Assembly: GCA_947474365.1 (NCBI GenBank) | Contig: CANJIU010000053.1 | Location: 1-62,372, forward strand | DNA length: 62,372 bases | Reading direction: 5' to 3' | Source of the DNA: Opitutia bacterium | Lineage (GTDB): Bacteria; Verrucomicrobiota; Verrucomicrobiia; Opitutales; Opitutaceae | Shown: positions 1-8,855 of the stretch, one piece after another | Numbering within the stretch: the stretch's first letter is position 1 | Layout: each line of letters opens with the position of its first letter | Notes under the pieces: generated by a model | What the model saw: the letters and a program-made list of their open reading frames with translations, nothing else | The model's database searches: none | Told to the model about the DNA's origin: nothing | Translations under genes and position numbers: made by a program

Positions 1-2
1 GC

Positions 3-95
3 TGGGTGCTGACCGACAACGGGCGCCGCATTGTCACCGCCCTCCTCGCCGCGCGCCAAGCCGACGTCGATCAGCTTACCCAAATCGCAGCATGA
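3..95 (+). CDS. C-terminal fragment of an unidentified protein
   Basis: An open frame enters from the left edge and ends at a TGA at 93-95, giving 30 residues that begin WVLTDNGRR and end QLTQIAA. The piece is too short for assignment. The LT-x-x-GRR pattern followed by a helical tail resembles the wing and last helix of MarR-like winged-helix regulators, but this is only a resemblance. It lies about 100 bases upstream of the glycosyltransferase gene and may not belong with it. Confidence 0.35.
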   Translation, partial: WVLTDNGRRIVTALLAARQADVDQLTQIAA

Positions 96-193
96 CCGAT
101 ACATAAAATTCCTCTCCAAAATGAGTGATCCGCCAATACAGCAGTGCAATGTCGTCCAGGTGGCGCGCCTCGAATCGCTTTTCCAATACGACG

Positions 194-1336
194 ATGCACG
201 CGCCTGACCATCCGCTCCGGGTGGCTTTGAGCACGAGCGTCGGCCAGCGCGGCCGTTCGGGCGTCGCCACCTATCTCTTCGGCCTGATCGACGGCATCGT
301 GCGCACGTCCCCGGACGTTCGTCTGACGCTGTTCGGACTCGCGGACGACAAGCCCCTTTTCCGTCCGTGGCTCGACCGTTGCGACTGGGAGGAAGTGTCG
401 GAGTTCTGGCGTCCGGCCGTGCGCGACGTGTTCTGGCATCAGGTAATGCTGCCGCGCCGCCTGGCAAAATCGGGCGCACAGGTGGTTCACATTCCCAGCT
501 ACCGCCGCGTGCTCGCCCACGGAGCGGTCCCGCAGGTCCTCACCATTCACGACTGCGCCTCGTTTCGCCTCAACGGCAAGTACGACGCTGCACGCACGCT
601 CTACACCAAGCGGATGGTCGTCCCGCTGGCCCGCCGGGTGCGCGAACTGATTGCGGTGAGCGGCACCACGGCCAACGACATCACCCATTTCTACGGAGTG
701 AAGCGCGACGAGATCAAAGTCGTGTGGAACGGAATCGACCATTCCCGGTTCCGGCCCGAGGCCGCGGCCGAAGCGCCCTCACTCGATCGCCCGTATTTCC
801 TCTACGTCGCCCGGCTCGAACATCCCGCGAAAAATCACCTCGGTCTGATCGCGGCCTTCGAACAACTCCTGGCGGCCAACCCGTCGCTGCCGCATCTGCT
901 GGTGCTCGCCGGCGCCGACTGGCACGGGGCCGAGACGATTCATGCCAGGATCGAAGCCTCTCCGGTCCGCGCACGCATCGTCACTCCCGGTTTCGTCAAG
1001 ACCGAGGACCTCGCCGGCTGGTACGCCGGGGCCGAGGCCATGGTCTATCCGTCCCTCTTCGAGGGCTTCGGGCTCCCGCCGATCGAGGCGATGGCCTGCG
1101 GCTGTCCTGTCGTTTGCTCCGCCCGCGGATCGCTCGCCGAAGTGGTCGGTAGCGCGGCGCGCATCGTCAATCCCGACGACGCCACGGATATCGCCGCGGG
1201 CATGACCGACATGTTGCAACCCGCGGAGCGCGAAGTGTGGCGTCAGCGTGGGCTGCGTCGCGCTGCCCGCTTTGACTGGCGCGAAGTCGGAAAACACACC
1301 GCAACCATTTACCGCCGCGCCGCCTTGGCCGCATGA
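194..1336 (+). CDS. GT4-type glycosyltransferase, family 1 fold
   Basis: A retaining glycosyltransferase of the GT-B fold that probably adds a sugar to a lipid-linked exopolysaccharide repeat unit on the cytoplasmic face. The N-terminal half has the glycine-rich GRSGVATYLFGL segment. The C-terminal half has VVWNGIDHSRF, LYVARLEHPAKNH and the E-x7-E motif FEGFGLPPIE (Glu290 and Glu298), followed by AMACGCPVV, which is typical of the family. The frame is open back to ATG 125, but the ATG at 194 (MHAPDHPLRVAL) puts the first beta strand at the usual place and gives 380 aa, a normal length. No strong ribosome-binding site is visible at either start. Its TGA overlaps the next gene's ATG (ATGA, 1333-1336), so the two are translationally coupled and both fit exopolysaccharide assembly. 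Donor and acceptor cannot be told from sequence. Confidence 0.88.
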   Translation: MHAPDHPLRVALSTSVGQRGRSGVATYLFGLIDGIVRTSPDVRLTLFGLADDKPLFRPWLDRCDWEEVSEFWRPAVRDVFWHQVMLPRRLAKSGAQVVHIPSYRRVLAHGAVPQVLTIHDCASFRLNGKYDAARTLYTKRMVVPLARRVRELIAVSGTTANDITHFYGVKRDEIKVVWNGIDHSRFRPEAAAEAPSLDRPYFLYVARLEHPAKNHLGLIAAFEQLLAANPSLPHLLVLAGADWHGAETIHARIEASPVRARIVTPGFVKTEDLAGWYAGAEAMVYPSLFEGFGLPPIEAMACGCPVVCSARGSLAEVVGSAARIVNPDDATDIAAGMTDMLQPAEREVWRQRGLRRAARFDWREVGKHTATIYRRAALAA

Positions 1337-3290
1337 ACACGGAACTCGCCCCCACCCTGACGGTCATGCCTGCCCCGCAATTGAGGGAGGCGCAACCGCC
1401 CGCCGCGCCCGGCAGCCAGCTGCCGTTCGATCCCCGTCGCCTGCTCGGTGGCATCGTCGCGCGCTGGTACTGGACGTCCTCGCGGCGATCGTGGGTTCGC
1501 TGCTCGGCGCGGGAGTGGGGCTCCTCCGTTCGGCCACGCGCTACGAGGTCACGGCGCGTCTTCTGAAACGCGACGTCCCGGTGGCGTTTCGTTCCGGGGA
1601 ATTTGGCGAGGCGTTCCGTCCTCGCACGATCAACAACGCGACCCTCATCGGCACCGCGCTGTCCGACAACGTGCTCAGCCGCGTCGTCGCCAAGGCGCAG
1701 CCGGAAATCACCCTCCCGCTCCTGCGGACGTCGATCGAGGCCAAGGAACAGAAAGGTACGGACTTCGTCACGCTGACGCTCTCGGGTTATTCCGGTCGGG
1801 ACGAGACCGTCGCGCTGATGAATCTCTGGGGCCAGGAAATCGTCCAGTTTTCGCGCGAGTTGCAGACCCGCGAAAGCCGCGAGGTCAGGATGTATGTCCA
1901 GCAGCAGATCGATCAGACCGATGCGGAGATCAAACGCGTGAACCGGGAGCTGATGGATTTGGCGCGGGTGGACGGCGTGATCGACGTCGAGCGCCAGGTC
2001 GAAGCGTATCTCCGAAGGCTCGGCGATCTCGATCAGCGGATCGAGTCCCTGCGCGGCAGTCTCCAGGCCGTCGATTTCCGGCTGCAAAGCATGGAAGTGG
2101 AACTCGCCCGACTCATCCCGGTGCGCGAACGCATTGACCTTACGGTCCGGGAACTGACCGCCGCGCAGGGCGCCTTTGGGGAGGGCAGCCCCGCCGTGCA
2201 GGAAATCCGGGAACGGATGACCAAGCTGCAGACCGACTATGCCCGTCAGCAGAAAAAGGAGTTCAGCGCCGCCTCGGCTTCCTCGACCGTCATGGGGACC
2301 ACGCTCTTCCTGCAGTCACTGGAGCTCAAGGCGCAGCGGGAAGGCCAGCGCAAGCAGCTCCCCGAATTGGAGCGCCTGCGGGCGGAGACGGCGAAACAAC
2401 TCGCCGCGATGCCGGAGAAATCGTCGAAGTCCTCCCAGCTCATTCAACAGCGCACGGCGCTTGAGGCTCCCCGCCGGATGCTGCTCGCCCGTCTGCGGGA
2501 AGCGCAGCATTTCGAGGAAAACGCACCGGGATATTTCCAGTTGTTTTCGAGCGCCAACGCCGAGGCCGTCGCCGTGCGGCCCCGCTGGCTCAAACTGCTC
2601 GTCTTTGGCGGAGCCGGACTGGTCGGCGGTTTCATGGTCGGAATCGCCGCGTGCATCGGCAGCGAGTTGATCGACAGCCGCCTGCGGACCGCCGCGGAGG
2701 CAAAGCGACTCTATCAGAGTCCGGTGTGGACGGCGTTGAGCCGGCGCGACACCCGTGCCCAGTGGAGAGGAGCGGTGGAGCGGCTGTGGCTGCAATGGAT
2801 TTCGACCCGCGAGCGCGCCTCGGCCCCACTCGCCATCTGGTGCGCGCAGCCGACTCAGGCGGAGGAGGTGTTTTGGGACACCGTGATTGAAGAGGCCGAG
2901 CGTTTGGTCGACGGGATGCTGATTGTCGACGCCGGTGAAGAGTGGAGTTCCCGACTCGCGGCCCTGCCAATCGCGACGACCGAACCCATCCGCGGCGTTC
3001 AATCGATCCGAATCGACCCGCGTGGCGTGTCCCTTTCCGACATGGGCCGGCTCGTCGCACGGCTTGCCGACATCGGGCAGTCCACGCTCGTCTGCGTGCG
3101 TTTCGCCGGCGCCGTGCGCGAGCCGGCGACATCGCTCGCACGGGCCTGCGCCCCGGCGCTGGTGTTCGTCTCCGCCGACGTCGCCCGCCTCGACTTCTGG
3201 GAGTCGCACGCGCGCCTGTTGCGCTCAGCGGTGAAGGCCCCCGCCGGACTGATTGTCGCCGGTGAGTCAGAACTGTTTCACGCCGCGTAA
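1333..3290 (+). CDS. Wzz/GumC-type polysaccharide chain-length protein, apparent frameshift
   Basis: An inner-membrane polysaccharide co-polymerase of the Wzz type, needed for chain length and export. The natural N-terminus is in the frame starting at ATG 1333, which overlaps the glycosyltransferase stop; it reads MNTELAPTL and then PFDPRRLLGGIVARWYW. Around 1465-1480 that frame fails, and the frame two bases on continues with LAAIVGSLLGAGVGLL (first membrane helix) and RSATRYEVTARLLKRDV (start of the Wzz domain). The rest has a long coiled coil (about 1890-2240 and 2330-2520), a second membrane helix near 2600-2650 (KLLVFGGAGLVGGFMVGIAA) and a cytoplasmic tail. I see no Walker-A tyrosine-kinase domain. 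A single-base indel, real or a sequencing error, explains the break. If the downstream frame were used alone, its start would lie inside the previous gene and give a non-Wzz N-terminus. Confidence 0.72.
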
Positions 3291-3410
3291 GTCCCGTTTC
3301 CACCCCCGGAATCGGAAAAACGCCCGGCCGGCGTCTCTCCGAAGGCAATTTCGAATTCGCTTATCAATCCGTTTTCGGAGGCCATCCTCGGCGAACCGTC
3401 ACTCCGCCCC

Positions 3411-4169
3411 ATGAAGAAATCCCTGGCCATTCTCGCCCTCGCCGCCTTCGCCCGATGCCTGCTGCCTTCCCTGTGCGGCGCGGCGACGCCCGACCTGAAA
3501 CCGCTGGCCTCGAAAATGGGCCGGACGATCGTGAGCGAAGATTTCTCTGGCACCGCGCTTCCGCCGAAATGGCGGCCCAGTGGCCGGCCGAACAGTTTCT
3601 CCGTGGTCGACGGCGCGCTGCAGGGGATCTGCGCGTCGGACGACAGCCACGGCCCGGCGATCTCCGTTCCGGTGGAGGCGCGCAATTGCACCGTCCAGTT
3701 CTCGATCAAGTTCACCAAGCCCGGCAACGCCCTCCTCCTGGTCGACGGCGACAACGCGTTCGGCGAGCAGGACCACCTGCTGCGTGTGTCGCTCGGCGCC
3801 AAGTCCGTCGCACTCCAGCAGGACAGCGGCAGCCTCGAATCCAAAAAAGCGAACAAGGCGGCCCGCGATGCCGCCACCAAGGAGGGTCGCAAGGCCCCCG
3901 TGCCCACCAAGGAGGAGCTCGCCAATCCCACATTTCACCGCACCGACACCCTCGTGCGAAAACCGGCAAAACTGGACGACGGTCAGTGGCATCACGTGCT
4001 CGTCGAGATCAACAGCCAGGAAGCCGTCGCCCAGGTGGACGAGGTCGTGCTGCGGGCGACCGGTTCCGTCTTGGACGCGAAGAAACACCAACTCGTGTTT
4101 CTCATCGGAGGCACCGGCACGATGCTGATCGACAACGTGAAGGTCTGGGAAAACAAGCCGGCAAACTGA
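3411..4169 (+). CDS. exported lectin-like (concanavalin A/DUF1080-type) protein
   Basis: A 252-aa exported protein. It has a signal peptide (MKKSLAILALAAFARCLLPSL, cleavage near CGAATP) followed by a beta-sandwich resembling DUF1080/3-keto-disaccharide-hydrolase or LamG-like folds. Supporting segments are ISxDFSGTALPPKWR-like, FSVVDGALQGICASDD, QFSIKFTKPGNALLLVDGDN, DDGQWHHVLVEINSQEA and the closing MLIDNVKVWEN. Such proteins bind or cleave glycans on the cell surface or in the periplasm. A charged, Lys/Ala-rich insert (about residues 143-170) is unusual for the fold. It precedes an esterase and a sulfatase on the same strand, consistent with polysaccharide breakdown. Catalytic function is not shown; it could be purely carbohydrate-binding. 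Confidence 0.65.
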   Translation: MKKSLAILALAAFARCLLPSLCGAATPDLKPLASKMGRTIVSEDFSGTALPPKWRPSGRPNSFSVVDGALQGICASDDSHGPAISVPVEARNCTVQFSIKFTKPGNALLLVDGDNAFGEQDHLLRVSLGAKSVALQQDSGSLESKKANKAARDAATKEGRKAPVPTKEELANPTFHRTDTLVRKPAKLDDGQWHHVLVEINSQEAVAQVDEVVLRATGSVLDAKKHQLVFLIGGTGTMLIDNVKVWENKPAN

Positions 4170-4502
4170 CCGCGACGGCCCTGGTACACAAAGGCCACCT
4201 CCGGCGGTACGCGCACCTTCGACATCGGTCGCCCCATCAAGGACCCCGACACGATCCTCACCGATGGCGGCATCCTCCGCAACCGCGGTTCCGAGTGGTC
4301 CAACCTGGAGCACGGCGGCTTGAAATATCGGGCGCAGCTCAATGTCCCGAACCTGCCCAATTCCCACTCGCTCCCGCCGGTCCGCCCACTGACGACGGCC
4401 ATTATGTCCGCTTCCAACGTACCAATCCGCGCACATTTGTTGCCACTGTGACGTTTGATTTTTGGCGGGCGCCCCGCCGGATTTCCTCCACGCTCTTCGG
4501 TC
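4170..4502 (+). other. 333-bp gap containing an in-frame coding-like remnant
   Basis: Between the lectin-like gene and the esterase, the frame of the upstream gene stays open beyond its stop, from 4170 to a TGA at 4449-4451. It reads protein-like segments such as WYTKATSGGTRTFDIGRP and RGSEWSNLEHGGLKYR. It has no start codon before an ATG at 4404, which is near its end. This may be a decayed gene fragment or chance; I cannot assign a family. No terminator or promoter was recognised here. Confidence 0.3.
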
Positions 4503-5444
4503 ATGTCCAACCCCATGACCTTCCCATCGCGGCTCCTCGTACTCCTCGGCGTCGCATCGCTGTCCCTGCTCTCGGCCGCTGGAGCGCTTGTCACTCCCGA
4601 GGTACCGTCGGGCACGGCGCACGTCTACAAGCGCGCCGGCGATCGCGAACTCAAGCTGTGGGTGGTCTCACCCGCTGACGCCAAACCTTCCGATCGCCGT
4701 CCCGCACTCGTATTTTTTCACGGTGGCGGCTGGGTGGGCGGCAGTCCGTCGCAATTCGACGAGCAGGCGCGTTATTTCGCCACGCGCGGCCTCGTGTGCG
4801 TGCAGGTGCAATACCGCCTGCTCGACAAGGCCGGCAAGGAACCGCCGCTGGTCTGCGCGCAGGACGCCAAGTCGGCGATGCGCTGGGTGCGCTCGCACGC
4901 GAGTGAGCTTGGGATCGATCCCAACCGCATCGGTGCCGGGGGCGGATCGGCCGGCGGCCATCTCGCGGCGTTTGTCGGCATGGTAGACGGGCAGGATGAT
5001 CCGCAGGACAACTCCAAGGTGTCCGCCAAGGCCAACGCCCTGTTGCTCTTCAATCCCGTCTTCGACAACGGCAAGGAGGGCGGTTGGGGGCAGGCGCGCG
5101 TGGGCGCCCGCGTGCAGGAGTTTTCCCCGGCGCACAACATCAGCGCCGACGATCCGCCCGCGATCGTGTTTCTCGGCCGGGAGGACAAATTGATTCCGGT
5201 CGCGACCGTCGAGCGCTTCGCCGCCGGAATGAAAGCGGCCGGAGTGCGCTGCGACGCGCATCTTTACGCCGGGCAGGGCCACGGCTTCTTCAACCAGGAA
5301 CCGTTCAAGTCACAGACGCTCATCCTGGCAGACAAATTCCTCGCATCCCTCGGCTGGCTCAAGGGCGAACCGACCGTTCCCGAACCCGCGCCAGCGGATG
5401 TTCCGGCGACCGCGCCCAATAAAAAGGCGAAAGCCGCCAAATGA
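4503..5444 (+). CDS. exported alpha/beta-hydrolase (acetyl-esterase/lipase-like)
   Basis: A serine esterase of the alpha/beta-hydrolase fold, 313 aa from ATG 4503 (an in-frame ATG at 4515 is also possible), with a hydrophobic signal segment LLVLLGVASLSLLSAAGAL. The oxyanion-hole motif is HGGGW (His73). The nucleophile elbow is GGGSAGG (Ser149), the acid is probably Asp228 in FLGREDKLIP, and the base is His260 in GQGHGFF. This arrangement fits the BD-FAE/Aes-like families that remove acetyl or feruloyl groups from polysaccharides; the substrate is inferred only. The C-terminus is Ala/Lys rich. Its TGA overlaps the following sulfatase start (ATGA, 5441-5444), so de-esterification and desulfation are probably expressed together. 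Confidence 0.85.
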   Translation: MSNPMTFPSRLLVLLGVASLSLLSAAGALVTPEVPSGTAHVYKRAGDRELKLWVVSPADAKPSDRRPALVFFHGGGWVGGSPSQFDEQARYFATRGLVCVQVQYRLLDKAGKEPPLVCAQDAKSAMRWVRSHASELGIDPNRIGAGGGSAGGHLAAFVGMVDGQDDPQDNSKVSAKANALLLFNPVFDNGKEGGWGQARVGARVQEFSPAHNISADDPPAIVFLGREDKLIPVATVERFAAGMKAAGVRCDAHLYAGQGHGFFNQEPFKSQTLILADKFLASLGWLKGEPTVPEPAPADVPATAPNKKAKAAK

Positions 5445-7033
5445 AACCTCACTTCCGGGCCGCTTTTCTCCTGCTCACCGTCCTGCCGATCGCCGCGTTC
5501 GGAGCCACCGAAGCGTCGAAGCGGTCCACGCACCCCAACATCCTCGTCGTCCTCACCGACGACGTCGGTTGGGGTGATTTCCAGTGCTACAATCCCCAGG
5601 GGAAAATTCCGTCGCCGAACGTCGACCGATTGGCGCGGGAAGGAATGCGCTTCACCCACGCCCACACCCCCGCAGCCCTCTGCGCCCCGACGCGCTACGC
5701 GATGCTCACGGGAAATTTTCCGTGGCGCGGACGCGACCCCGGCGGCACCTGGGGTTTCAACGTTCCGTCCCAACTGAAGCCCGGGCAATTGACCGTGGCG
5801 AACCTGCTGCAAGCCGCGGGCTATCGCACCGCGATGTTCGGCAAATCCGGGATCGGCGGGCAGCACGCCGACAAGGACGGCGCACCGGACTTCACGCAGC
5901 CGATGGTCGACGGCCCGCGACGCTGGGGCTTCGAGTATTCCTTCATCATCCCGCGCGGGCACCAGACGATGCCGCATCTCTTCCTGGAAAATGAAAAACC
6001 CAGCTGCGGCGCCGCGCGCGTCGTACGAGGCCAGGGCAAGGCCAAGGGTGGCGACGCCGCCAACTACGCCGACCCCGACTGGGACAATTCCAAGATCGGT
6101 GAACGCCTGCTCGGCGCGGCGGAGAAATTCCTCGATGACGTCCGCGCCCAGAACTCCGCGTCCGGCAAGAACGCCCCGTTTTTCATGCATTTCTGCACGG
6201 ACGGTGCGCACTCTCCCTATGCTCCGGCGGAAACAATTCGCGGCACAGCGCTGAAGGAGCAGACGAAGATGAACAGCCACACCGACATGGTGCTCGAGAC
6301 GGATGTCCTCCTCGGAAAGCTGATGGAGATGCTCGAAAGACGCGGCCTGCTCGCGGACACCCTGATCTGCTTCACGAGCGACAACGGCGGCATTCCCGCA
6401 GAGCAATACCTCGGTCACGACGCCGTCGGCGGTCTGCGCGGCATGAAATCATATGTCGGCGAGGGCGGGCACCGCGTACCTTTCCTTGTGCGCTGGCCGG
6501 GCCGCGTTCCCGCCGGCACCGTGCGCAACCAGGTGATCGGCGCGCATGACATTGTCGCGACGTCGCTCGAACTCGCAGGCGTCGCCGTTCCCGCCGGCCA
6601 ATGTGTCGACGCTGTCAGCCTCGTCCCGGTGTTGACCGGTAAGCAGGATGACACGCAGCCGGTGCGCCGGCATCTGTTGGTGCAATCCTCGCCCGGCCGC
6701 GACGCGTTCGCCGACGGCGGCATCAAGGGCGGCCCGCTCACCGGCAAGGAGCAGAAGCGGTCAACGAGTGAATTGTTCGGCGCCGAACCCGACGCCGGCG
6801 GCAAGACAGTGAAGCGCCAGCTCAAAAAGTCCGGCCGCGGCAGCGACGGCATGGCGCACGCTCTTTATATCGGCGACTGGAAGCTCGTCACCGACATCGC
6901 GGACGAACCGGTGGCGTTGTATGATTTGAAAAACGACCCCGCCGAGCGCGACAATCGGATCACGGAGCCGGCTCAGGCCATCCGGACGCAAGAAATGACT
7001 GCGACCTATCGCGCGATTCGGGGGTCGAAATAG
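5441..7033 (+). CDS. exported sulfatase (arylsulfatase A-like)
   Basis: A type I (formylglycine) sulfatase of 530 aa that hydrolyses sulfate esters, here probably of a glycan in the periplasm. The signal peptide is MKPHFRAAFLLLTVLPIAAFGA. The metal-binding start is NILVVLTDDVGWGD (Asp40, Asp41). The core is C-A-P-T-R (Cys81) followed by YAMLTG, the Cys-type sequence converted to formylglycine. ICFTSDNGG carries the second pair of metal ligands. It is translationally coupled to the esterase (ATGA). No maturing enzyme (FGE or anSME) lies in this window, so activation must be encoded elsewhere. A 155-bp gap separates it from the sigma-factor gene, so it may be the last gene of the 3.4-7.0 kb unit. 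Confidence 0.93.
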   Translation: MKPHFRAAFLLLTVLPIAAFGATEASKRSTHPNILVVLTDDVGWGDFQCYNPQGKIPSPNVDRLAREGMRFTHAHTPAALCAPTRYAMLTGNFPWRGRDPGGTWGFNVPSQLKPGQLTVANLLQAAGYRTAMFGKSGIGGQHADKDGAPDFTQPMVDGPRRWGFEYSFIIPRGHQTMPHLFLENEKPSCGAARVVRGQGKAKGGDAANYADPDWDNSKIGERLLGAAEKFLDDVRAQNSASGKNAPFFMHFCTDGAHSPYAPAETIRGTALKEQTKMNSHTDMVLETDVLLGKLMEMLERRGLLADTLICFTSDNGGIPAEQYLGHDAVGGLRGMKSYVGEGGHRVPFLVRWPGRVPAGTVRNQVIGAHDIVATSLELAGVAVPAGQCVDAVSLVPVLTGKQDDTQPVRRHLLVQSSPGRDAFADGGIKGGPLTGKEQKRSTSELFGAEPDAGGKTVKRQLKKSGRGSDGMAHALYIGDWKLVTDIADEPVALYDLKNDPAERDNRITEPAQAIRTQEMTATYRAIRGSK

Positions 7034-7188
7034 CAACGACGCGGTGGACTCCTGCGGCAGGTCGGACCGAAATACGTCTTGCCAGCGTCGGCCGGAAAAA
7101 ACCAACGTGCGGCGTGCCCGGCGTGAATTGACCCCACCCGTCGCCGCTCATCCCCACACTCCGGTCTTGGTTCGCAACGACACCTCCC

Positions 7189-7737
7189 ATGCCCCCGCCG
7201 TCCCCCGCGCCTGAAGAAGCCCGCTGGTTCACCGAGGAGGTTCTGACCCACGAACCCATCCTGCGCTCGTATCTGCGCGGAACTTTTCCGTCGGTGCGGG
7301 ATCTCGACGATGTCGTGCAGGAGTCGTTTCTGCGGACGTGGCGGCGCCATCTCGAAAGGCCCGTCCGCTACGGCCGATCCTTTCTCTTCGCGGTCGCTCG
7401 CAACCTCGCCCTCGACAACGTGCGCCGCGAACGCCGGGCGCCAGGCGAGGAACGGATGGACGTGACGGAACTGAAAATCATCGACGAACAGGCCGACGTC
7501 ATCCGCGAAACCTGCCTGCGGGAGGAAATCGCCCTGGTCGTATCCGCCATCGCGGCGCTCCCCGACCGCACCCGCGAGGTCTTCGTCCTCCGAAAACTCG
7601 AGGGCCTGTCCCAGAAGGAAATCGCAGCCCGGCTCGGGTTGTCGGAAAACACCGTCGAAGTGCACATCGGCCGGGCCAACCGGCGGTGTGAACAGTACCT
7701 GCGGCAACGGGGTGCCATCACCGAGGCGGCCGCATGA
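7189..7737 (+). CDS. ECF RNA polymerase sigma factor, FecI-type
   Basis: A 182-aa extracytoplasmic-function sigma factor. Region 2 spans about residues 20-85 (LRSYLRGTFPSVRDLDDVVQESFLRTW, then FLFAVARNLALDNVRRE). Region 4 is near residues 115-170 (AIAALPDRTREVFVLRKLEGLS, then EIAARLGLSENTVEVHIGRA, a helix-turn-helix). The coupled FecR gene (ATGA overlap, 7734-7737) and the FecA-type receptor behind it make this a cell-surface-signalling trio. The expected model is that the ligand-bound receptor signals through FecR and releases sigma. Start ATG 7189 gives the usual length. It most likely drives transcription of the receptor and the genes to about 25.5 kb; no sigma-specific promoter could be recognised with confidence. 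Confidence 0.92.
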   Translation: MPPPSPAPEEARWFTEEVLTHEPILRSYLRGTFPSVRDLDDVVQESFLRTWRRHLERPVRYGRSFLFAVARNLALDNVRRERRAPGEERMDVTELKIIDEQADVIRETCLREEIALVVSAIAALPDRTREVFVLRKLEGLSQKEIAARLGLSENTVEVHIGRANRRCEQYLRQRGAITEAAA

Positions 7738-8771
7738 AACCCTCCTCTCAAACCCTCCGACCGACCGACCCCGAAGCCGCCGCGTCGGCCTGGATCGCGC
7801 GCCGCGACGCCGGCCTGAGCGATTCGGAAGCGGCGGAATTTTCCCGTTGGGCCGCCGAGCCGCAGCACGCCCGTGCGCTCGCCCGCCACGAACAGGCGTG
7901 GCAGCTCGCCGAACGCCCGCGACTCGCCGGGGTCGGCGCGGCCGTCGCCCAAGAAGTGCGGCGGCAAACCGCCCAACGCCGGCGGCGGCGCCAGGTGGCG
8001 TACGTCGGCGTCGCGCTCGCCCTGACTCTGCTCGCGGGTTTGACCTGGCGCCGCGAGGCTCCGGCCGACCGCGCTGCGCCCCCTCCCCTCGTCTGCACCC
8101 CCACGGTGCATCCGCGGATTCAGCATCTTCAGGACGGGAGCATCGCCGAGTTGAGCGGCACCGCGGAACTGCAGACTGATTTTTCGACGGCTTTCCGCCG
8201 GGTGACCCTGCTCCGGGGCGCCGCGCACTTCACCGTGCAAAAGGATGCGGCGCGACCGTTCGTCGTTTCCGCCCAGGGCGTCGAGGTCCGGGCCGTGGGC
8301 ACGGCGTTTGCCGTCGAGATGGAAGCGCGTGCGGTCCAAGTCGTCGTCACCGAAGGCCGGGTCGCGGTAGAACGGGCCGCGGCACCGGGCGCGCCCAGTC
8401 ACAGCCGTTCGGTCGACCCGCGGCCTCCACTGCAACTTGCCGCCGGCCAGGAAGTCCAGGTGTCCGTCACGGAAGGGTCGGAGGCGGTAGTGCCACCCGC
8501 GGTCACGACGTTGAGCGGCGACGAAATCGCCGCGCGGCTCGCCTGGCGATCCCCGCGGCTTGAATTCACCGCGACCCCGTTGCACGAGGCGGTCGCGCTG
8601 ATGAACCGGTTCAACCGGGTGCAGTTCGAAATCGCCGATCCGGCCCTCGCGCAGCTTGAGGTCAGCGGTTATTTTCGCGCGGACAATGCCGAGGCGTTCT
8701 TGCGCCTGATCGAGCACAGCCTCGCCGTTCGCGGCGAGCGCCAGGGCGATCGCATCGTGCTTCGCCGCTGA
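7734..8771 (+). CDS. FecR-family anti-sigma/sigma regulator
   Basis: A 345-aa inner-membrane signal transducer. The cytoplasmic N-terminal part (DUF4880-like) contains AASAWIARRDAGLSDSEAAE and FSRWAAEPQHARALARHEQ. One membrane helix lies at about residues 87-104 (QVAYVGVALALTLLAGLTW). The periplasmic FecR domain has the DGSIAELSGTAELQTDFS and GAAHFTVQKDAARPFVVSA segments. The C-terminal DUF4974/STN-like module is ARLAWRSPRLEFTATPLHEA with FNRVQFEIADPAL. The start overlaps the sigma gene stop, ensuring matched amounts of the two. It should sequester the sigma factor until the 1308-aa receptor contacts it through its STN domain. Confidence 0.92.
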   Translation: MKPSSQTLRPTDPEAAASAWIARRDAGLSDSEAAEFSRWAAEPQHARALARHEQAWQLAERPRLAGVGAAVAQEVRRQTAQRRRRRQVAYVGVALALTLLAGLTWRREAPADRAAPPPLVCTPTVHPRIQHLQDGSIAELSGTAELQTDFSTAFRRVTLLRGAAHFTVQKDAARPFVVSAQGVEVRAVGTAFAVEMEARAVQVVVTEGRVAVERAAAPGAPSHSRSVDPRPPLQLAAGQEVQVSVTEGSEAVVPPAVTTLSGDEIAARLAWRSPRLEFTATPLHEAVALMNRFNRVQFEIADPALAQLEVSGYFRADNAEAFLRLIEHSLAVRGERQGDRIVLRR

Positions 8772-8855
8772 ACCGGGAGCCCCCGCTCGCTGGACGCGAA
8801 AGAAAATCGTAGAAAGGGAGTAACGGAGAACACTTGCGGCGGCGTTTCAGTTAAT

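Noticed and set aside
1248..1470. Start of the Wzz-like protein at 1248 instead of 1333
   Set aside because: This N-terminus (MGCVALPALTG...) lies inside the glycosyltransferase gene and does not resemble Wzz proteins, whereas the 1333 frame is start-coupled and has the expected sequence before the first membrane helix.
8772..8855. ECF-type promoter upstream of the FecA-type receptor
   Set aside because: I could not identify a -35/-10 pair that is repeated upstream of other genes of the locus; AGGGAG near 8815 is too far from the start to be its ribosome-binding site.
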